From contig JADGPA010000072.1 in the NCBI GenBank assembly GCA_017882685.1, forward strand, positions 1 through 37,947: a DNA stretch of 37,947 bases. Direction: 5' to 3'. Origin of the DNA: Propionibacteriaceae bacterium. GTDB lineage: Bacteria; Actinomycetota; Actinomycetes; Propionibacteriales; Propionibacteriaceae. A program made the translations under genes and the position numbers. The stretch's first letter is position 1, and each line of letters opens with the position of its first letter. This document shows positions 25,133 to 35,785 of this stretch, piece after piece. The notes under the pieces are model-generated. The model searched no databases, had not been told where the DNA came from, and saw nothing but the letters and a program-made list of their open reading frames with translations.

Positions 25133-27895
25133 CTATCCGATCGTCGAGAGTATGTGGATCGGCTTCGAGGTGTAGGTCTCCCAGTGCTTGCTCTTGGACG
25201 CCGTGCCCAGAGGCTTCAGGACCCTGAGCTGGAGGGTGTACGTGCCGGTCTCCAGACCGTAGACATGGCCCTTGTGGTAGACGCCACCGTCGAAGTAGAA
25301 GCCCTGGTAAACGGCATCCCTGGGCTGCTTGTACAGGTGGGTCGACTTGCTGCTGGCCTTTCCGGTGTTCCGGTTGTAGGTGCTCCAGTCGATGACGGCG
25401 TCGTAGGACTTCTTGGTCCTGGTATTGGTCACCTTCAGCTGCACATCGCTGGCCGGGTAGTCGAGGTGGTACAGCATTACCGGAGAATCGCCAGAGCTCG
25501 GGTCGAAAGTGTGCGTTGCGAGGTAATCCGGGGTGAGATTTCCGTTGTTGTCGAAGAACCCAACTGCAGGCAGGGTCCAGGTGTGGCCCTGCGCATCGAC
25601 AACAGGCTTGAACCCGTTGAGCACCTTCACGGCCTGGTAGTCACCGCGCACACCGGCGAACGGCACTGAGACGGTGTTGCCTGCGCCGGTGGTCCCGAAC
25701 TGCACCCAGCCGCCGTAGAGCAACCCGGCCCTGCCGGCAAGCACGGACGGCGCGGTCAGCTTCACCTTCACCTTCACGGTCTTGCCCGGCTTGATGGTGA
25801 TCGCCTTGCTGTAGACCTTGAAGCCGACCTCACTGAAGCCGTACAGCGGCGTGGTGGTGCCCATCGACGTGCCGCTGGTGCTGGCCACAGCGCTCACCCC
25901 GGACAACCGAGACGCCGTGTAGGTGAGCTTCTGGGCGGTCTTGTTGGTGAGCTTGACAGTGACGACGTGGCTCTTGCCCTCACCCAGCTTCAGGGTGGAC
26001 GGGGCAGCCGTCACGCCGGCATTGAGCGCCCCCGCAACGTTGACCAGCCCGGAACCCTGGCGGAACACGCCTTCGGGACGGGTGGTCACGCCGGCTTCGG
26101 TGGACTTCGCCACCGGGACGGCCGTGGCGTACAGCTGCTGCGCCGCGACGGCAGGCTGCCCCCTCAGGGTCGGCTTGGCCTGCAGGAGCAGGGCAACGGC
26201 GCCGGCGATGTAGGGGGCGGCCATGGAGGTGCCGGACAGGTTGCCGTGCCCGCCCTGCTCGATCGGAAGGGTCGAGTAGATATTCGCGCCCGGTGCGCTG
26301 ATCGTGGGCACAAGGCTCAGGTCGGCGGCGAGGCCGGCGCTGCTGGAGGTCGAGATCTGCCCGCCTTCGGGGTTGGGCAGGTCGGCCTGGACGTCCATCC
26401 AGGTCATGGTGTTGGACCCTGTGCCGATCAGGTTGGCCAGGTTCGTGCCGTGGGTGCCGCCGATGCTGATGGCGGGGATGCCGAAGTCAGGCTCGCCATC
26501 GCGCGCGGCGGTGAAGCTGTCCAGGTCAGGCACGCTGTTGTAGATCACCGCTGCCTCGGCACCGGCCGCGACCGCATTGGCGACCTTCTCGCTGAACGCG
26601 CAGGCGGTGGCGGGAGTAGTGCCGCCACGCTTGATCAGCAGCGCAGTACCGGCCGGGACCGGGGCGAGCGGGCCATTGCTGTTGCAGGCGTAGACCGCAG
26701 ATGCGACCCGCAGCTCGAGCTGGGTGGCGTTGTCGGCAGGGGCGTCAGCGGTGGCCTCGACCGGGGTGTAGGGGTACTTCACCCCGTTGACCTCGATCGC
26801 CTTGGTGCGGATCAGCGTGGGCTCGTACGACGCCACGGAGATGACGCCTGCGCCGACGGCAGGGGTGCCCGCGGAGAACAGCCCGGTATCACCGGAGTTG
26901 CCCGCGGCGACGGCCACAACAACGCCGGCCTTGGCCAGGTTGGCGACGGCGACTGCGTCGGGGTAGCTCGGCCACGAATCGAAGTCGCTGCCAAGGGAAA
27001 GGTTGACCACGTTCATCTTGTCGGCCTTGGCCCGGTTCAGCGCGGAGAGGATGAGAGCGGTGTCGGTGCTGCCCTCGCACCCGAAGACCCGGTAGGCGCC
27101 GAAGGTCACGTTCGGCGCAACACCGGTCGTGGAGTCGCCGTCACCGGTGCCCTTCGCGCCGATGATGCCGGCGACGTGGGTGCCGTGGCCCTCGCAGTCG
27201 TCCGGGTAGGCGTCGGCATGCGGGGTCCAGTCGGATTCATCGGTGGAATCTGGGTTATACGTGTCCCCGACGAAGTCGTAACCGAACTTCACCCGAGGCG
27301 CGCTGGCCCCGAAGTCCTTCGTCTCGTCGTTGGTGCCGCTGCCCTGCAAATCGACGTTGTTGTAGTCAATGCCGGTGTCGATGACACCAACCTTGATGCC
27401 GGTGCCGTCCTGGCCGACGCCGAGGGCGGCGATCTGGTCAAGCGCGCTGGACACCTTGGTCGCGGTCTTGGTGGTCTTGGGCAGCGCGACCCGGAGCACG
27501 GGGTAGACCGCCTTGACGCTCGGCGACTGGGCAAGGACCTTGATCTGGGCGTCGGTCGCGGTGACGCTCACGCCACTCCACAGCTCGGAGTAGCTGGTGC
27601 CGATCTTCGCACCGGCCGCCGTCGCTGCTGAGGTCGTCGACTTGGTGGCGCTCTGGTTGGCGAACTTGCTGCCGCCGCGGGACAGTGGGGTTGCCGCCGT
27701 CTCCACCAGGTAGCGGCCCGGGATCACCCGTGAGGCCGCGGTGCCGTCGGGCAGCTTGAGCTTGGCCGACGACGGGGTCGGGATCGGCATCGGTGTTGCC
27801 GATGCCGGGACGCTGATGGTTGCGGCAAACAAGGCGGTGACGGTGAGGCCTGCGGCCACAACTGACAACGCCCGCGCACGCGAGCTTGAAGACAT
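25133..27895 (-). CDS. Secreted subtilisin-like serine protease (S8) with PA insert, paralogue 1
   Basis: 920 aa. Signal peptide 1-33 (basic start, hydrophobic core, ASA). Residues about 55-135 look like an I9-type propeptide. The S8 catalytic domain has Asp173 (GVIDTGIDY), His237 (GHGTHVAG), the oxyanion Asn333 (AAGNSG) and Ser557 (SGTSMAAPYIAG). A PA-like insert (about 380-510) separates the last two. Cys234 and Cys273 sit beside the active site and are shared with the neighbour paralogue. The C-terminal 330 residues are beta-rich, Fn3-like, and end in LRVLKPLGTASKSKHWETYT. Start ATG 27895 follows AGGAG. It resembles Vpr-type extracellular proteases. No sortase motif or C-terminal helix, so it is probably released. 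Confidence 0.93.
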   Translation of the reverse strand: MSSSSRARALSVVAAGLTVTALFAATISVPASATPMPIPTPSSAKLKLPDGTAASRVIPGRYLVETAATPLSRGGSKFANQSATKSTTSAATAAGAKIGTSYSELWSGVSVTATDAQIKVLAQSPSVKAVYPVLRVALPKTTKTATKVSSALDQIAALGVGQDGTGIKVGVIDTGIDYNNVDLQGSGTNDETKDFGASAPRVKFGYDFVGDTYNPDSTDESDWTPHADAYPDDCEGHGTHVAGIIGAKGTGDGDSTTGVAPNVTFGAYRVFGCEGSTDTALILSALNRAKADKMNVVNLSLGSDFDSWPSYPDAVAVANLAKAGVVVAVAAGNSGDTGLFSAGTPAVGAGVISVASYEPTLIRTKAIEVNGVKYPYTPVEATADAPADNATQLELRVASAVYACNSNGPLAPVPAGTALLIKRGGTTPATACAFSEKVANAVAAGAEAAVIYNSVPDLDSFTAARDGEPDFGIPAISIGGTHGTNLANLIGTGSNTMTWMDVQADLPNPEGGQISTSSSAGLAADLSLVPTISAPGANIYSTLPIEQGGHGNLSGTSMAAPYIAGAVALLLQAKPTLRGQPAVAAQQLYATAVPVAKSTEAGVTTRPEGVFRQGSGLVNVAGALNAGVTAAPSTLKLGEGKSHVVTVKLTNKTAQKLTYTASRLSGVSAVASTSGTSMGTTTPLYGFSEVGFKVYSKAITIKPGKTVKVKVKLTAPSVLAGRAGLLYGGWVQFGTTGAGNTVSVPFAGVRGDYQAVKVLNGFKPVVDAQGHTWTLPAVGFFDNNGNLTPDYLATHTFDPSSGDSPVMLYHLDYPASDVQLKVTNTRTKKSYDAVIDWSTYNRNTGKASSKSTHLYKQPRDAVYQGFYFDGGVYHKGHVYGLETGTYTLQLRVLKPLGTASKSKHWETYTSKPIHILSTIG

Positions 27896-28018
27896 GCTCT
27901 CTCCTGAAGTCCGGACTAGCTGGGTTCCCGTCCGCTCCCCCCGAGCGCATCGACGCAGGCAGGATATCGGAGCGCGGAGGCCCCTATGTGATCGCGGACA
28001 GAATCGGTGCAGGACGCA

Positions 28019-28050
28019 CCACGCCCGGCCCCGGATGGGGCCGGGCGTGG
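28019..28050 (-). terminator. Intrinsic terminator of the proximal subtilase gene
   Basis: A perfect 14-bp GC-rich stem (28019-28032 with 28037-28050) has a 4-nt loop and begins 13 nt after the stop codon at 28064. It separates the two subtilase genes into independent transcripts. Confidence 0.8.
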
Positions 28051-28063
28051 TCGCTGCTCCGCG

Positions 28064-30805
28064 CTATGGAGTCGTGCGCTGAATGGTGAATGCAGGGGAG
28101 ACGTAGGTCTCCCAGTGGCTCTTGGTGCTCGCCTTGCCGAGCGCCTTGAGGACCCTGAGCTCCAGCACATAGTCACCGTTCGGCACCGTCAGGCCGGCCG
28201 AGGTGGTGTTGTTGAAGGGGATCTTCCCGTCGAACGTCAGGTCGAGCAAGCTGTCGTCGCGCCCGAACTCGCCGAGCTCGAGGAAGGTCTTGTGGCCCTT
28301 GAAGACCTCAGCACCCTTCTTTCCGTTGGGTGTCGCCTTGTAGACGTTGAAGAAGGCGTTGCTGACCGGGTAGTCGAAGTGGAACAACAGGTGCGGCTGG
28401 TGGGTGGCATCCGCGAGGGTGAAGACCGGCTTCGGGTCCGTGGGAGCCACGGTGTTAGCGGGATCGCCAGACGTGGACAGAGCAGGCAGGTCGGCAACCA
28501 CCTCGAGGGCGGTGCCAGCACTGTTCACGTCCCATGCATCCTGGAGCACCTTCACCTTCTGGTAGTCGCCGTAGATGCCGCCGAACGGGACCACGAGGGT
28601 CTTGCTCTTGTCGGACTTCGTGAACTTCACCCAGCCGCCGTAGAGCCAGCCCGTCTTCAGTGATGGCTGCTTGAGGTAGACCGCCACTTTCGCGCTCTTG
28701 CCGGCCTTCACCGTCACCGACTTCGACGAGAACTTCGCGGTCACCTTCTTGGTGCTGTAGTCGTACCAGAAGGTCGTCGGGCTCGGTCCGACGCCGGCAG
28801 CGTTCTGCACGCTCAAGGTGTACTTCTCGGTCTTCGTGCCGTGGTTGGTGAGGGTCAGCGTCTTCTTGTAGTAACTGCGGCGGTTCTCGCCGACCGAGAT
28901 CTTGCCCGGGCTGACGGTGGTGGCGGTCAGCGCAGCGGCGATCGCCTTGTCGACCTGGATCAGGCCCGCGCCCTGCCGCACCGTCGGCTCGTAGACACCC
29001 GGCACCACCGTCTGGCCGAACTGATACAACGAACTCACCGGGTTGGCCGTGTTCTGCAGGGCGGACCGAACGCCGGACACCTTGCCCCTCAGCTTCATGT
29101 TGCTTGCCTGCAGCAGCAGCGCCACCGAACCGGTCACGTGTGGCGCAGCCATCGAGGTGCCAGAAAGGTTGGCATAGCTCTTCTGCTCGATCGGGAAGGT
29201 TGACCAGATGTTCCCACCGGGTGCAGCGACATCCGGGGTGAGGGTGAGGTCAGCGGCCATACCGAACGAGCTGAAGTCGGACACCAGGCCAGCTTTCGGG
29301 TTCTGGGACGCCTTGGTGCTGGTGGTCCAGGTCAGGCTCGTGGGAGTCGACTTGGCCTGCGCGACGAGGGACATGCCATCGAATTGGGCAACGAAGACCA
29401 CCGGGATGGTGATTGGCTGGGCGCCGGCAACGGTCGGGCTCAGGATCCCGGCGGTGTTGTTGTAGATCACCGCACCGGCGGCACCGCCGAGTTGGGCGTC
29501 GTAGGCCTTCTGGTAGAAGGAACACGCGCCTCGCTCGATGAGCACGATCTTTCCGGTGACGCCGGTCAACGGCTGGCAGCCGTCGACATTGCCGCTGGGT
29601 GCGGCAGCCAGTGGTGAAGACCCGGAGTCCGGTGGCAAGGGTGCGGCTTCCGCCGGCACATAGCCGAAGTTGCCATCGGTGCCCGACGGCGCAGGGTCGG
29701 CTGAGAAGTAGCGCAAGGTGATATTGGTGTTCTCCACGGAGGCAACAGAGATCACCTTCGTGCCGACCCCCGGGCTGCCGGAGGAGAACAGGCCGGATGC
29801 ACCGCTGTTGCCCGCGGAAGCAACCACGAGGGTGCCGGCATCGGTCAGCGCGCTGGCGGCAGCTGCGTCCGGGTAGTCCGGCCAGGTCCCGAACGCATCA
29901 CCAAGGGACATGTTCACCACGTCCATGCCGTCAGCGGCCGCGCGGTCCATGGCAGCAAGGATCACCTCGGTGTCGGCCGAGCCGTCGCAGCCGAACACCC
30001 GGTAGGCGCCGAAGGTCACGTGAGGAGCGACGCCCTTGACGTGCCCCGTGGCTGGATCACCGTCGGCGCCGATGATGCCCGAGACATGCGTCCCGTGACC
30101 GTTGCAGTCGTCAGGGAACGCGTCCGGCACCGGCTCCGAGCCGGGGGTGTCGGAGTTGTAGTCGTCCCCGACGAAGTCGTAGCCGTACTTCACCCGAGGA
30201 GCACTCGGTCCGAAGTCGGCGTTGTTGCCCGGTGTCCCGGAGCCGCCGAGGTCTGGGTGGTTGTAGTCGATGCCGGTGTCGATGACGCCGACCTTGACCC
30301 CATCGCCCAGGTAGCCCGCAACCTGCGCGACGTCCGCGCCGATCATCGGCAGCGAGTACTTCAGCTCCGGCTCGACCTTCCGGTCGGGAAGCCGGACGGG
30401 GTAGACGGGGTAGATCGCGGTCACGCCGGGCAGCGAACGCAACCGGTCGACCTGGGATTGGCTCGCCTTCACGGAGAAGCCGTTCCACACCCGCGTATAG
30501 CTGTTAAGGACGGTCAGCTTCACGCCGTCGGTGCGGGCAGCGCTCTGGACGCTGGCCTGCCGCGATTTCGCCGCCGTCCGGCTGCCGCCGCGCAGGGACG
30601 GCGCCCCGGACACCTGGACGAACCACTTGTCCGGGAGGGCCTTCGCCTTCAGCGCGGCGGGGGCTGCACGGGCAGTGAGGTCCTTGCCAGTGCGGTCGAG
30701 CGGATCGGCGTTGGCTGGCACCGCGAGGGTGGTGCCGACGAGTGCAGCGATCGCAAGACCCACGCCGAGTCTGGTCAGGGTCCTGGGTGACGTGTTGCTG
30801 GGCAT
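28064..30805 (-). CDS. Secreted subtilisin-like serine protease (S8) with PA insert, paralogue 2
   Basis: 913 aa with the same layout as the gene at 25133-27895. Signal peptide (about 1-33, ending PANA), propeptide (about 58-138), catalytic Asp176 (GVIDTGIDY), His237 (GHGTHVSG), Asn333 (SAGNSG) and Ser551 (SGTSMAAPHVTG). A PA-like insert with IPVVFVAQFDG lies around 380-500. The C-terminal region ends LRVLKALGKASTKSHWETYV, almost the same motif as in the paralogue. Oxyanion Asn and catalytic His fall at identical residue numbers in both, so they arose by tandem duplication. Start ATG 30805 follows GGGAGA; the longer frame upstream is not signal-peptide-like. The substrate is unknown; probably nutrient or cell-surface proteolysis outside the cell. 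Confidence 0.93.
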   Translation of the reverse strand: MPSNTSPRTLTRLGVGLAIAALVGTTLAVPANADPLDRTGKDLTARAAPAALKAKALPDKWFVQVSGAPSLRGGSRTAAKSRQASVQSAARTDGVKLTVLNSYTRVWNGFSVKASQSQVDRLRSLPGVTAIYPVYPVRLPDRKVEPELKYSLPMIGADVAQVAGYLGDGVKVGVIDTGIDYNHPDLGGSGTPGNNADFGPSAPRVKYGYDFVGDDYNSDTPGSEPVPDAFPDDCNGHGTHVSGIIGADGDPATGHVKGVAPHVTFGAYRVFGCDGSADTEVILAAMDRAAADGMDVVNMSLGDAFGTWPDYPDAAAASALTDAGTLVVASAGNSGASGLFSSGSPGVGTKVISVASVENTNITLRYFSADPAPSGTDGNFGYVPAEAAPLPPDSGSSPLAAAPSGNVDGCQPLTGVTGKIVLIERGACSFYQKAYDAQLGGAAGAVIYNNTAGILSPTVAGAQPITIPVVFVAQFDGMSLVAQAKSTPTSLTWTTSTKASQNPKAGLVSDFSSFGMAADLTLTPDVAAPGGNIWSTFPIEQKSYANLSGTSMAAPHVTGSVALLLQASNMKLRGKVSGVRSALQNTANPVSSLYQFGQTVVPGVYEPTVRQGAGLIQVDKAIAAALTATTVSPGKISVGENRRSYYKKTLTLTNHGTKTEKYTLSVQNAAGVGPSPTTFWYDYSTKKVTAKFSSKSVTVKAGKSAKVAVYLKQPSLKTGWLYGGWVKFTKSDKSKTLVVPFGGIYGDYQKVKVLQDAWDVNSAGTALEVVADLPALSTSGDPANTVAPTDPKPVFTLADATHQPHLLFHFDYPVSNAFFNVYKATPNGKKGAEVFKGHKTFLELGEFGRDDSLLDLTFDGKIPFNNTTSAGLTVPNGDYVLELRVLKALGKASTKSHWETYVSPAFTIQRTTP

Positions 30806-30867
30806 GTCTCTCCCGAATGCTTGTCTGACCAAGGGCTTCGATGCCCCGAGGGGGTGTGGACATTGGC

Positions 30868-30873
30868 ACACTA
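30868..30873 (-). promoter_or_regulatory. Putative -10 box of the proximal subtilase gene
   Basis: Minus-strand TAGTGT lies about 60 nt before ATG 30805. Upstream (30902-30907 and 30915-30920) GCGTAC occurs twice, forming GTACG-N7-CGTAC. The rest of 30806-30941 shows nothing else I can name. Confidence 0.3.
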
Positions 30874-30941
30874 CGTGCGCTGGGCCGACACCCGTCAGTC
30901 AGCGTACGGGACCTGCGTACAACCTCGCAGTGAAGACATGA

Positions 30942-30975
30942 CAAGGGCGCGGGTGCGCAGGCACCCACGCCCTTG
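30942..30975 (-). terminator. Intrinsic terminator of mdh
   Basis: Arms CAAGGGCG-C-GGGTGC (30942-30956) and GCACCC-A-CGCCCTTG (30961-30975) pair at 14 of 15 positions with a 4-nt loop, 16 nt after the mdh stop. Confidence 0.8.
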
Positions 30976-30991
30976 GCGTTGCTGGTTCAGG

Positions 30992-32179
<1,188 letters not shown>

Positions 32180-32192
32180 TCAGGAGTGTGTC

Positions 32193-35049
32193 ATGGTGCA
32201 GTTCGACCTGACCCGGACCCGACGACGACCGACCCCATCAAGGCGTGGCATCGCCGCTGCCGTTTCCGTCGTCCTGACTGCGCTGGTCTCTCTCTCGCCG
32301 TGCTGCCGGCGTCCGCTGCGGGGGACGACCTGCGGGTGACCCTGCCCGGTGGGATGGCAGAACAAACCGTCATCGCAGCCTCGGGTACCTCGCTGCTCGT
32401 CTCGTCGACCGGCGGCAGGACTCCCGACAAGCTGAGCACGGACAACGGTGAGACCTTCGTACCGTTCACGCCGACAGTGCCGCCCAACGCCACCATCGCC
32501 CACGTCGCGCACGGGAAGGTGGTGTGGGCCACCATCGGCGGCGGGGCCACAACGCTGTACACCTACGATTTCGCCAACGCGGAACCGATGAAGGCCGTCG
32601 TGAAAGCCTGGGTGGAGGCTGCAGACGCCCACACAGCGGTCCTCCGGTCGGACGTCGACGGGGTCACCACCCGCTCAGCGCAGGACCTGGCCACCGGCGA
32701 GGTCCATCCGCTGCCGTTCACCCCACCCCCTGATGCCGTGGCAGACCGGACTACGGTCGATGTCGACGACGGCTCGCTGGTGCTGGCCACAACCACAACG
32801 ACGGACGCGGAAGGGCTAGCATCCGACGGGTACCTCGACCTGGTGCCGGTGACCGGCGAGGCCTCGCCGCTGGCGGCTCCTGCGGTCGTGCCCGGCCTTG
32901 TCTCCGCCGTCCTGCGTGGCGATCAGGTGATCTACGCAACGGCGGCGGCGGAGGGCTTCAGCATCTGCTTCCGCGACGTCGCCGGGTGGGAGTCCCCGTC
33001 CTGCCAGCCGTTCACCGTCGACGGCGTCCCCGACCCACGTGCAGCAACCGCAGCACTCGCCGTCGGCCTCGACTGGGTGCTGGTCACCCCGCGCTGGGGC
33101 GCCGGCTCGCAGGCCAACCTCGTGGTAAGCGGTACGGCGGATCCGGCAGCGCGGTAGCCGTCGTCGCGCCGGTTGCCAACCGGGTGGACGTGTTCGCTGT
33201 CGGCGACTCGCAGCGTCCGCTCGCCTCGGTGTGGAAGGGGACAACCGGCTACATCGGCCAGGTGAACACAGTCGGCACCATCTCTCCCCTCTTCGCTCAC
33301 CCGACCACTCCGGTGGACGTCACCGGGCTGCGGCTGACGGCTGACCGGCTGACGGGCCTCGACGACCGCACCGGTGACCAGGCCGCGGGCTACCAAGCCT
33401 GGGGACGGTCGCTCACCGATTCCGCGATCGCATCCGAGAAGCTGTTCGGTCCGCAGGCTGTCGCGATCGGCGCCTCCGGCTCGCGCACCCTGCTGGACGA
33501 CGGCAGCCGGCTGCAGCTGTACGACGGCGGGCAGCCCTCCGGCTCGCTGACACCGCCCAAGTACGGTGCGAACGCGGAATCGCTCAGCGGGCCCTACTTC
33601 TACGGCCGCACCGTCGCCTACGACCAGGTGATGCGCGTGGACGGGGCGGCGCAGCGCAAGGGCCAGGTGCGCGCACTTTTCGGCTCGCGGGCGCTGATGC
33701 TGACCAACCAGAGCCTCAACCGGTACGAGGTGGCCGACGTGACGTCCCCGGCGTCGGCGCGGGTCGACGTGCCCGCGGCGTTCCAGCCGGCCACCTTCGA
33801 CGCGCTGGGGCTTTGGGGCGACTACGTCCTCGGGTTCAACACCCTCGGTGCGTCCAGGACGCCGACGACGGTCGTGCTGGACTACCGCACACACCAGTCC
33901 TGGCAGCACGCCGGCTACCCGATCGAGATCGGGGACGGGTTCGTGGTGATGCAGCTGCCCGCCGCGGCTGGTGACAGCAACACCGACGCCGTGCTGGGGG
34001 TGTGGAACATCCTCAACGGCACGGTCACCCGCATGCCCGACCGCGACTGGAGCGCTGTCAGCTCCGATGGCAGCCACCGGCTGGCGTACAGCACCGGGTC
34101 GCAGCTGGTGGTGCGCGACATCGTCGGTGCTGGCCGGTCAGCGCCCCGGGTTCTCGGGGTCATCACGCAGCCCAGCCTGAACCTGATCACCGGCCAGGCC
34201 ACCTGGACTCCCTCCATCGACGCGAGCAAGGCGCTCGCCCGGGGCACCCTGACCATCGAGGGCAGCGCAGGGGTGGTCTACGCCGCGCCGCTCCCGGCCA
34301 CCCCGACCGGCTCGCTGCACGGCATGGCCTGGGACGGCAGGAACGGCGCCAACTTCGTGCTGCCGGGCACATACCGCTGGACGATCAGCCAAGGGGCCGT
34401 GGACGGCTCCGGCAACGTCGTCGCCGTGGACGGTACGTCGGCCGTCACCGGCACGATCGAGGTTGTCAGGATGCCGCTGGGGACCGTGACTGGCTCCGTC
34501 CCGACCATCCGCGGCACCACCCCGGTGGTGGGCCAGAAGCTGAGCGTCTCGGAAGGTGCCTGGTCGCCGACGAGCGGACTCGGGTTCTCCTACAACTGGT
34601 ACCGCAAGGGCACCACCGGGCCGATCGGATCCAGCCGGACCTACCAGGTGACCCCGGCGGACCTCGGCCGCCAGTTGCGGGTCGCCGTCACCGGCCAGGT
34701 GGCGTACTGGGCGTCCACGACGAAGGCCTCGGCTTACACGAAGAAGGTCGGCAAGGGCGCGCTCGGCACGGTCACCCCGACGATCGACAACAACCGGCCG
34801 AGGGTCCGCGCCGTGCTCACTGCGAACCCCGGCGCCTGGTCGCCGGCGGGGGTGAGGTTCGGCTACCAGTGGTACCGGGTGTCCTCGACTGGCAAGTCCA
34901 CGAAGCTGAAGGGCCAGAAGAACGCAACGCTCCTTGTGGGGAAGGCGCTTGCCGGCTACAAGGTGCGGGTGCGGGTGACCGGCAGCGCGACCGCCTACAA
35001 CAACAGCTCGGTGTACTCGGCGCGGACGGCGAGGGTCGCGAAGGCCTGA
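32193..35049 (+). pseudogene. Secreted protein with C-terminal Ig-like repeats, two frameshifts
   Basis: The start ATG 32193 follows AGGAG by 7 nt and encodes a signal peptide (MVQFDLTRTRRRPTPSRRGI, then AAAVSVVLTALVSLS). This frame stops at 32339. The continuation LAVLPASAAGDDLRV lies in another frame, joined if a (TC)5 tract at 32287-32296 had one unit less. That frame runs to a stop at 33155-33157. The rest (VAVVAPVANRVDVFAVGDSQ to the end) is in a third frame, restored by one extra G near 33144-33146. Intact it would be about 950 aa: a beta-rich N-terminal two-thirds, a FlgD-like segment (WDGRNGANFVLPGTYRWT), and two Ig-like repeats of about 95 residues (GAWSPTSGLGFSYNWYRKG; GAWSPAGVRFGYQWYRVS). 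Decay, phase variation or base-calling errors are all possible. Confidence 0.75.
32287..32296 (+). repeat. (TC)5 tract at a frameshift in the signal-peptide region
   Basis: Five TC units interrupt the hydrophobic core of the signal peptide. Four units would give an in-frame, complete signal peptide with an ASA cleavage site. A slippage-prone site. Confidence 0.7.
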
Positions 35050-35062
35050 GCCTGTCACTCGG

Positions 35063-35701
35063 CTACTGGCAGGTCAGTTCCGGACCGCCGTGGACGGTGT
35101 CCGGGCTGGACGCCCCGACCTCGCCGGTGTAGCTGATCGCCCTTCCGGTGAGCCGGGCCCTCTTCACGCCGGCGGTTGAGGCCACCTCGACGCCGTCGCT
35201 GGCGGCGAGCGCCGCGAATGTGGGACGCCACGGCAGCCGGTCGACAAGTCGGAGCCCGTCCGGCACCCGGTCGAGGGCCACCTCCCAGCCGATCGCGAGG
35301 GTGGCTGCGCCGCGGCGTCCGTAGTGGACGGTGAGGCCGCCCCAGGCGTGATCGACGAGGGCGAACCGGTTGCGGTCGCCGGCCACCTGGCAGAGCTGTG
35401 TTGCGCCGACCTTCGGCTTCCCCAGCCGCGCGACCAGGTCGGGCTCGAGCAGGCTCTGCGGGGTGCTGCCCAGCGGGCGGTCGCCGATCGCCCTGCCGCC
35501 GAGGGTCAGCAGCGGGTCCGTTGTGACCGTGGGCGTGGAGGAGTCGCTCGGCGTCTCGGCGGGCACGGGCGTGGCGGAGGTCGTCGCCGTGCCGGAGGTC
35601 GTTGTGGCTGGGGAGGTTGTCGCCGGGATCGTCGGCGTGACTGTCGCACCGGAGCAGCCGGTGAGCGCCAACGCGAGTGCGATCGCCAGCCGAGCCTTCA
35701 C
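35063..35701 (-). CDS. Putative lipoprotein, unknown function
   Basis: 212 aa. Signal peptide MKARLAIALALALTGC with lipobox LTGC (lipidated Cys16). Then a Ser/Thr/Pro linker (about 17-62) typical of Gram-positive surface proteins, followed by a 150-residue domain with two Cys (CQVAGDRNRF; final LTCQ) that may pair. Start GTG 35701 has GGAGG 5 nt upstream. The domain is not one I recognise. It is convergent with the Ig-repeat gene, with only 13 nt between stops, and divergent from the histidine phosphatase. Anchored to the outer face of the cell membrane. Confidence 0.8.
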   Translation of the reverse strand: MKARLAIALALALTGCSGATVTPTIPATTSPATTTSGTATTSATPVPAETPSDSSTPTVTTDPLLTLGGRAIGDRPLGSTPQSLLEPDLVARLGKPKVGATQLCQVAGDRNRFALVDHAWGGLTVHYGRRGAATLAIGWEVALDRVPDGLRLVDRLPWRPTFAALAASDGVEVASTAGVKRARLTGRAISYTGEVGASSPDTVHGGPELTCQ

Positions 35702-35773
35702 CGAACCTCCCGGGCTTCACGGTACCGCCCGCTCGCGCCGACGGACGGGGCGTGGGAGCCCGGCCTCGCTCTC

Positions 35774-35779
35774 TATGCT
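35774..35779 (+). promoter_or_regulatory. -10 box of the histidine phosphatase gene
   Basis: TATGCT lies 6 nt before ATG 35786, with no Shine-Dalgarno sequence. Leaderless type. Confidence 0.45.
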
Positions 35780-35785
35780 CGAACC

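Noticed and set aside
25967-27631. Plus-strand ORF (554 aa) within the subtilase
   Set aside because: Gly/Arg/Asp-rich shadow without motifs. The minus-strand subtilase has a full catalytic triad.
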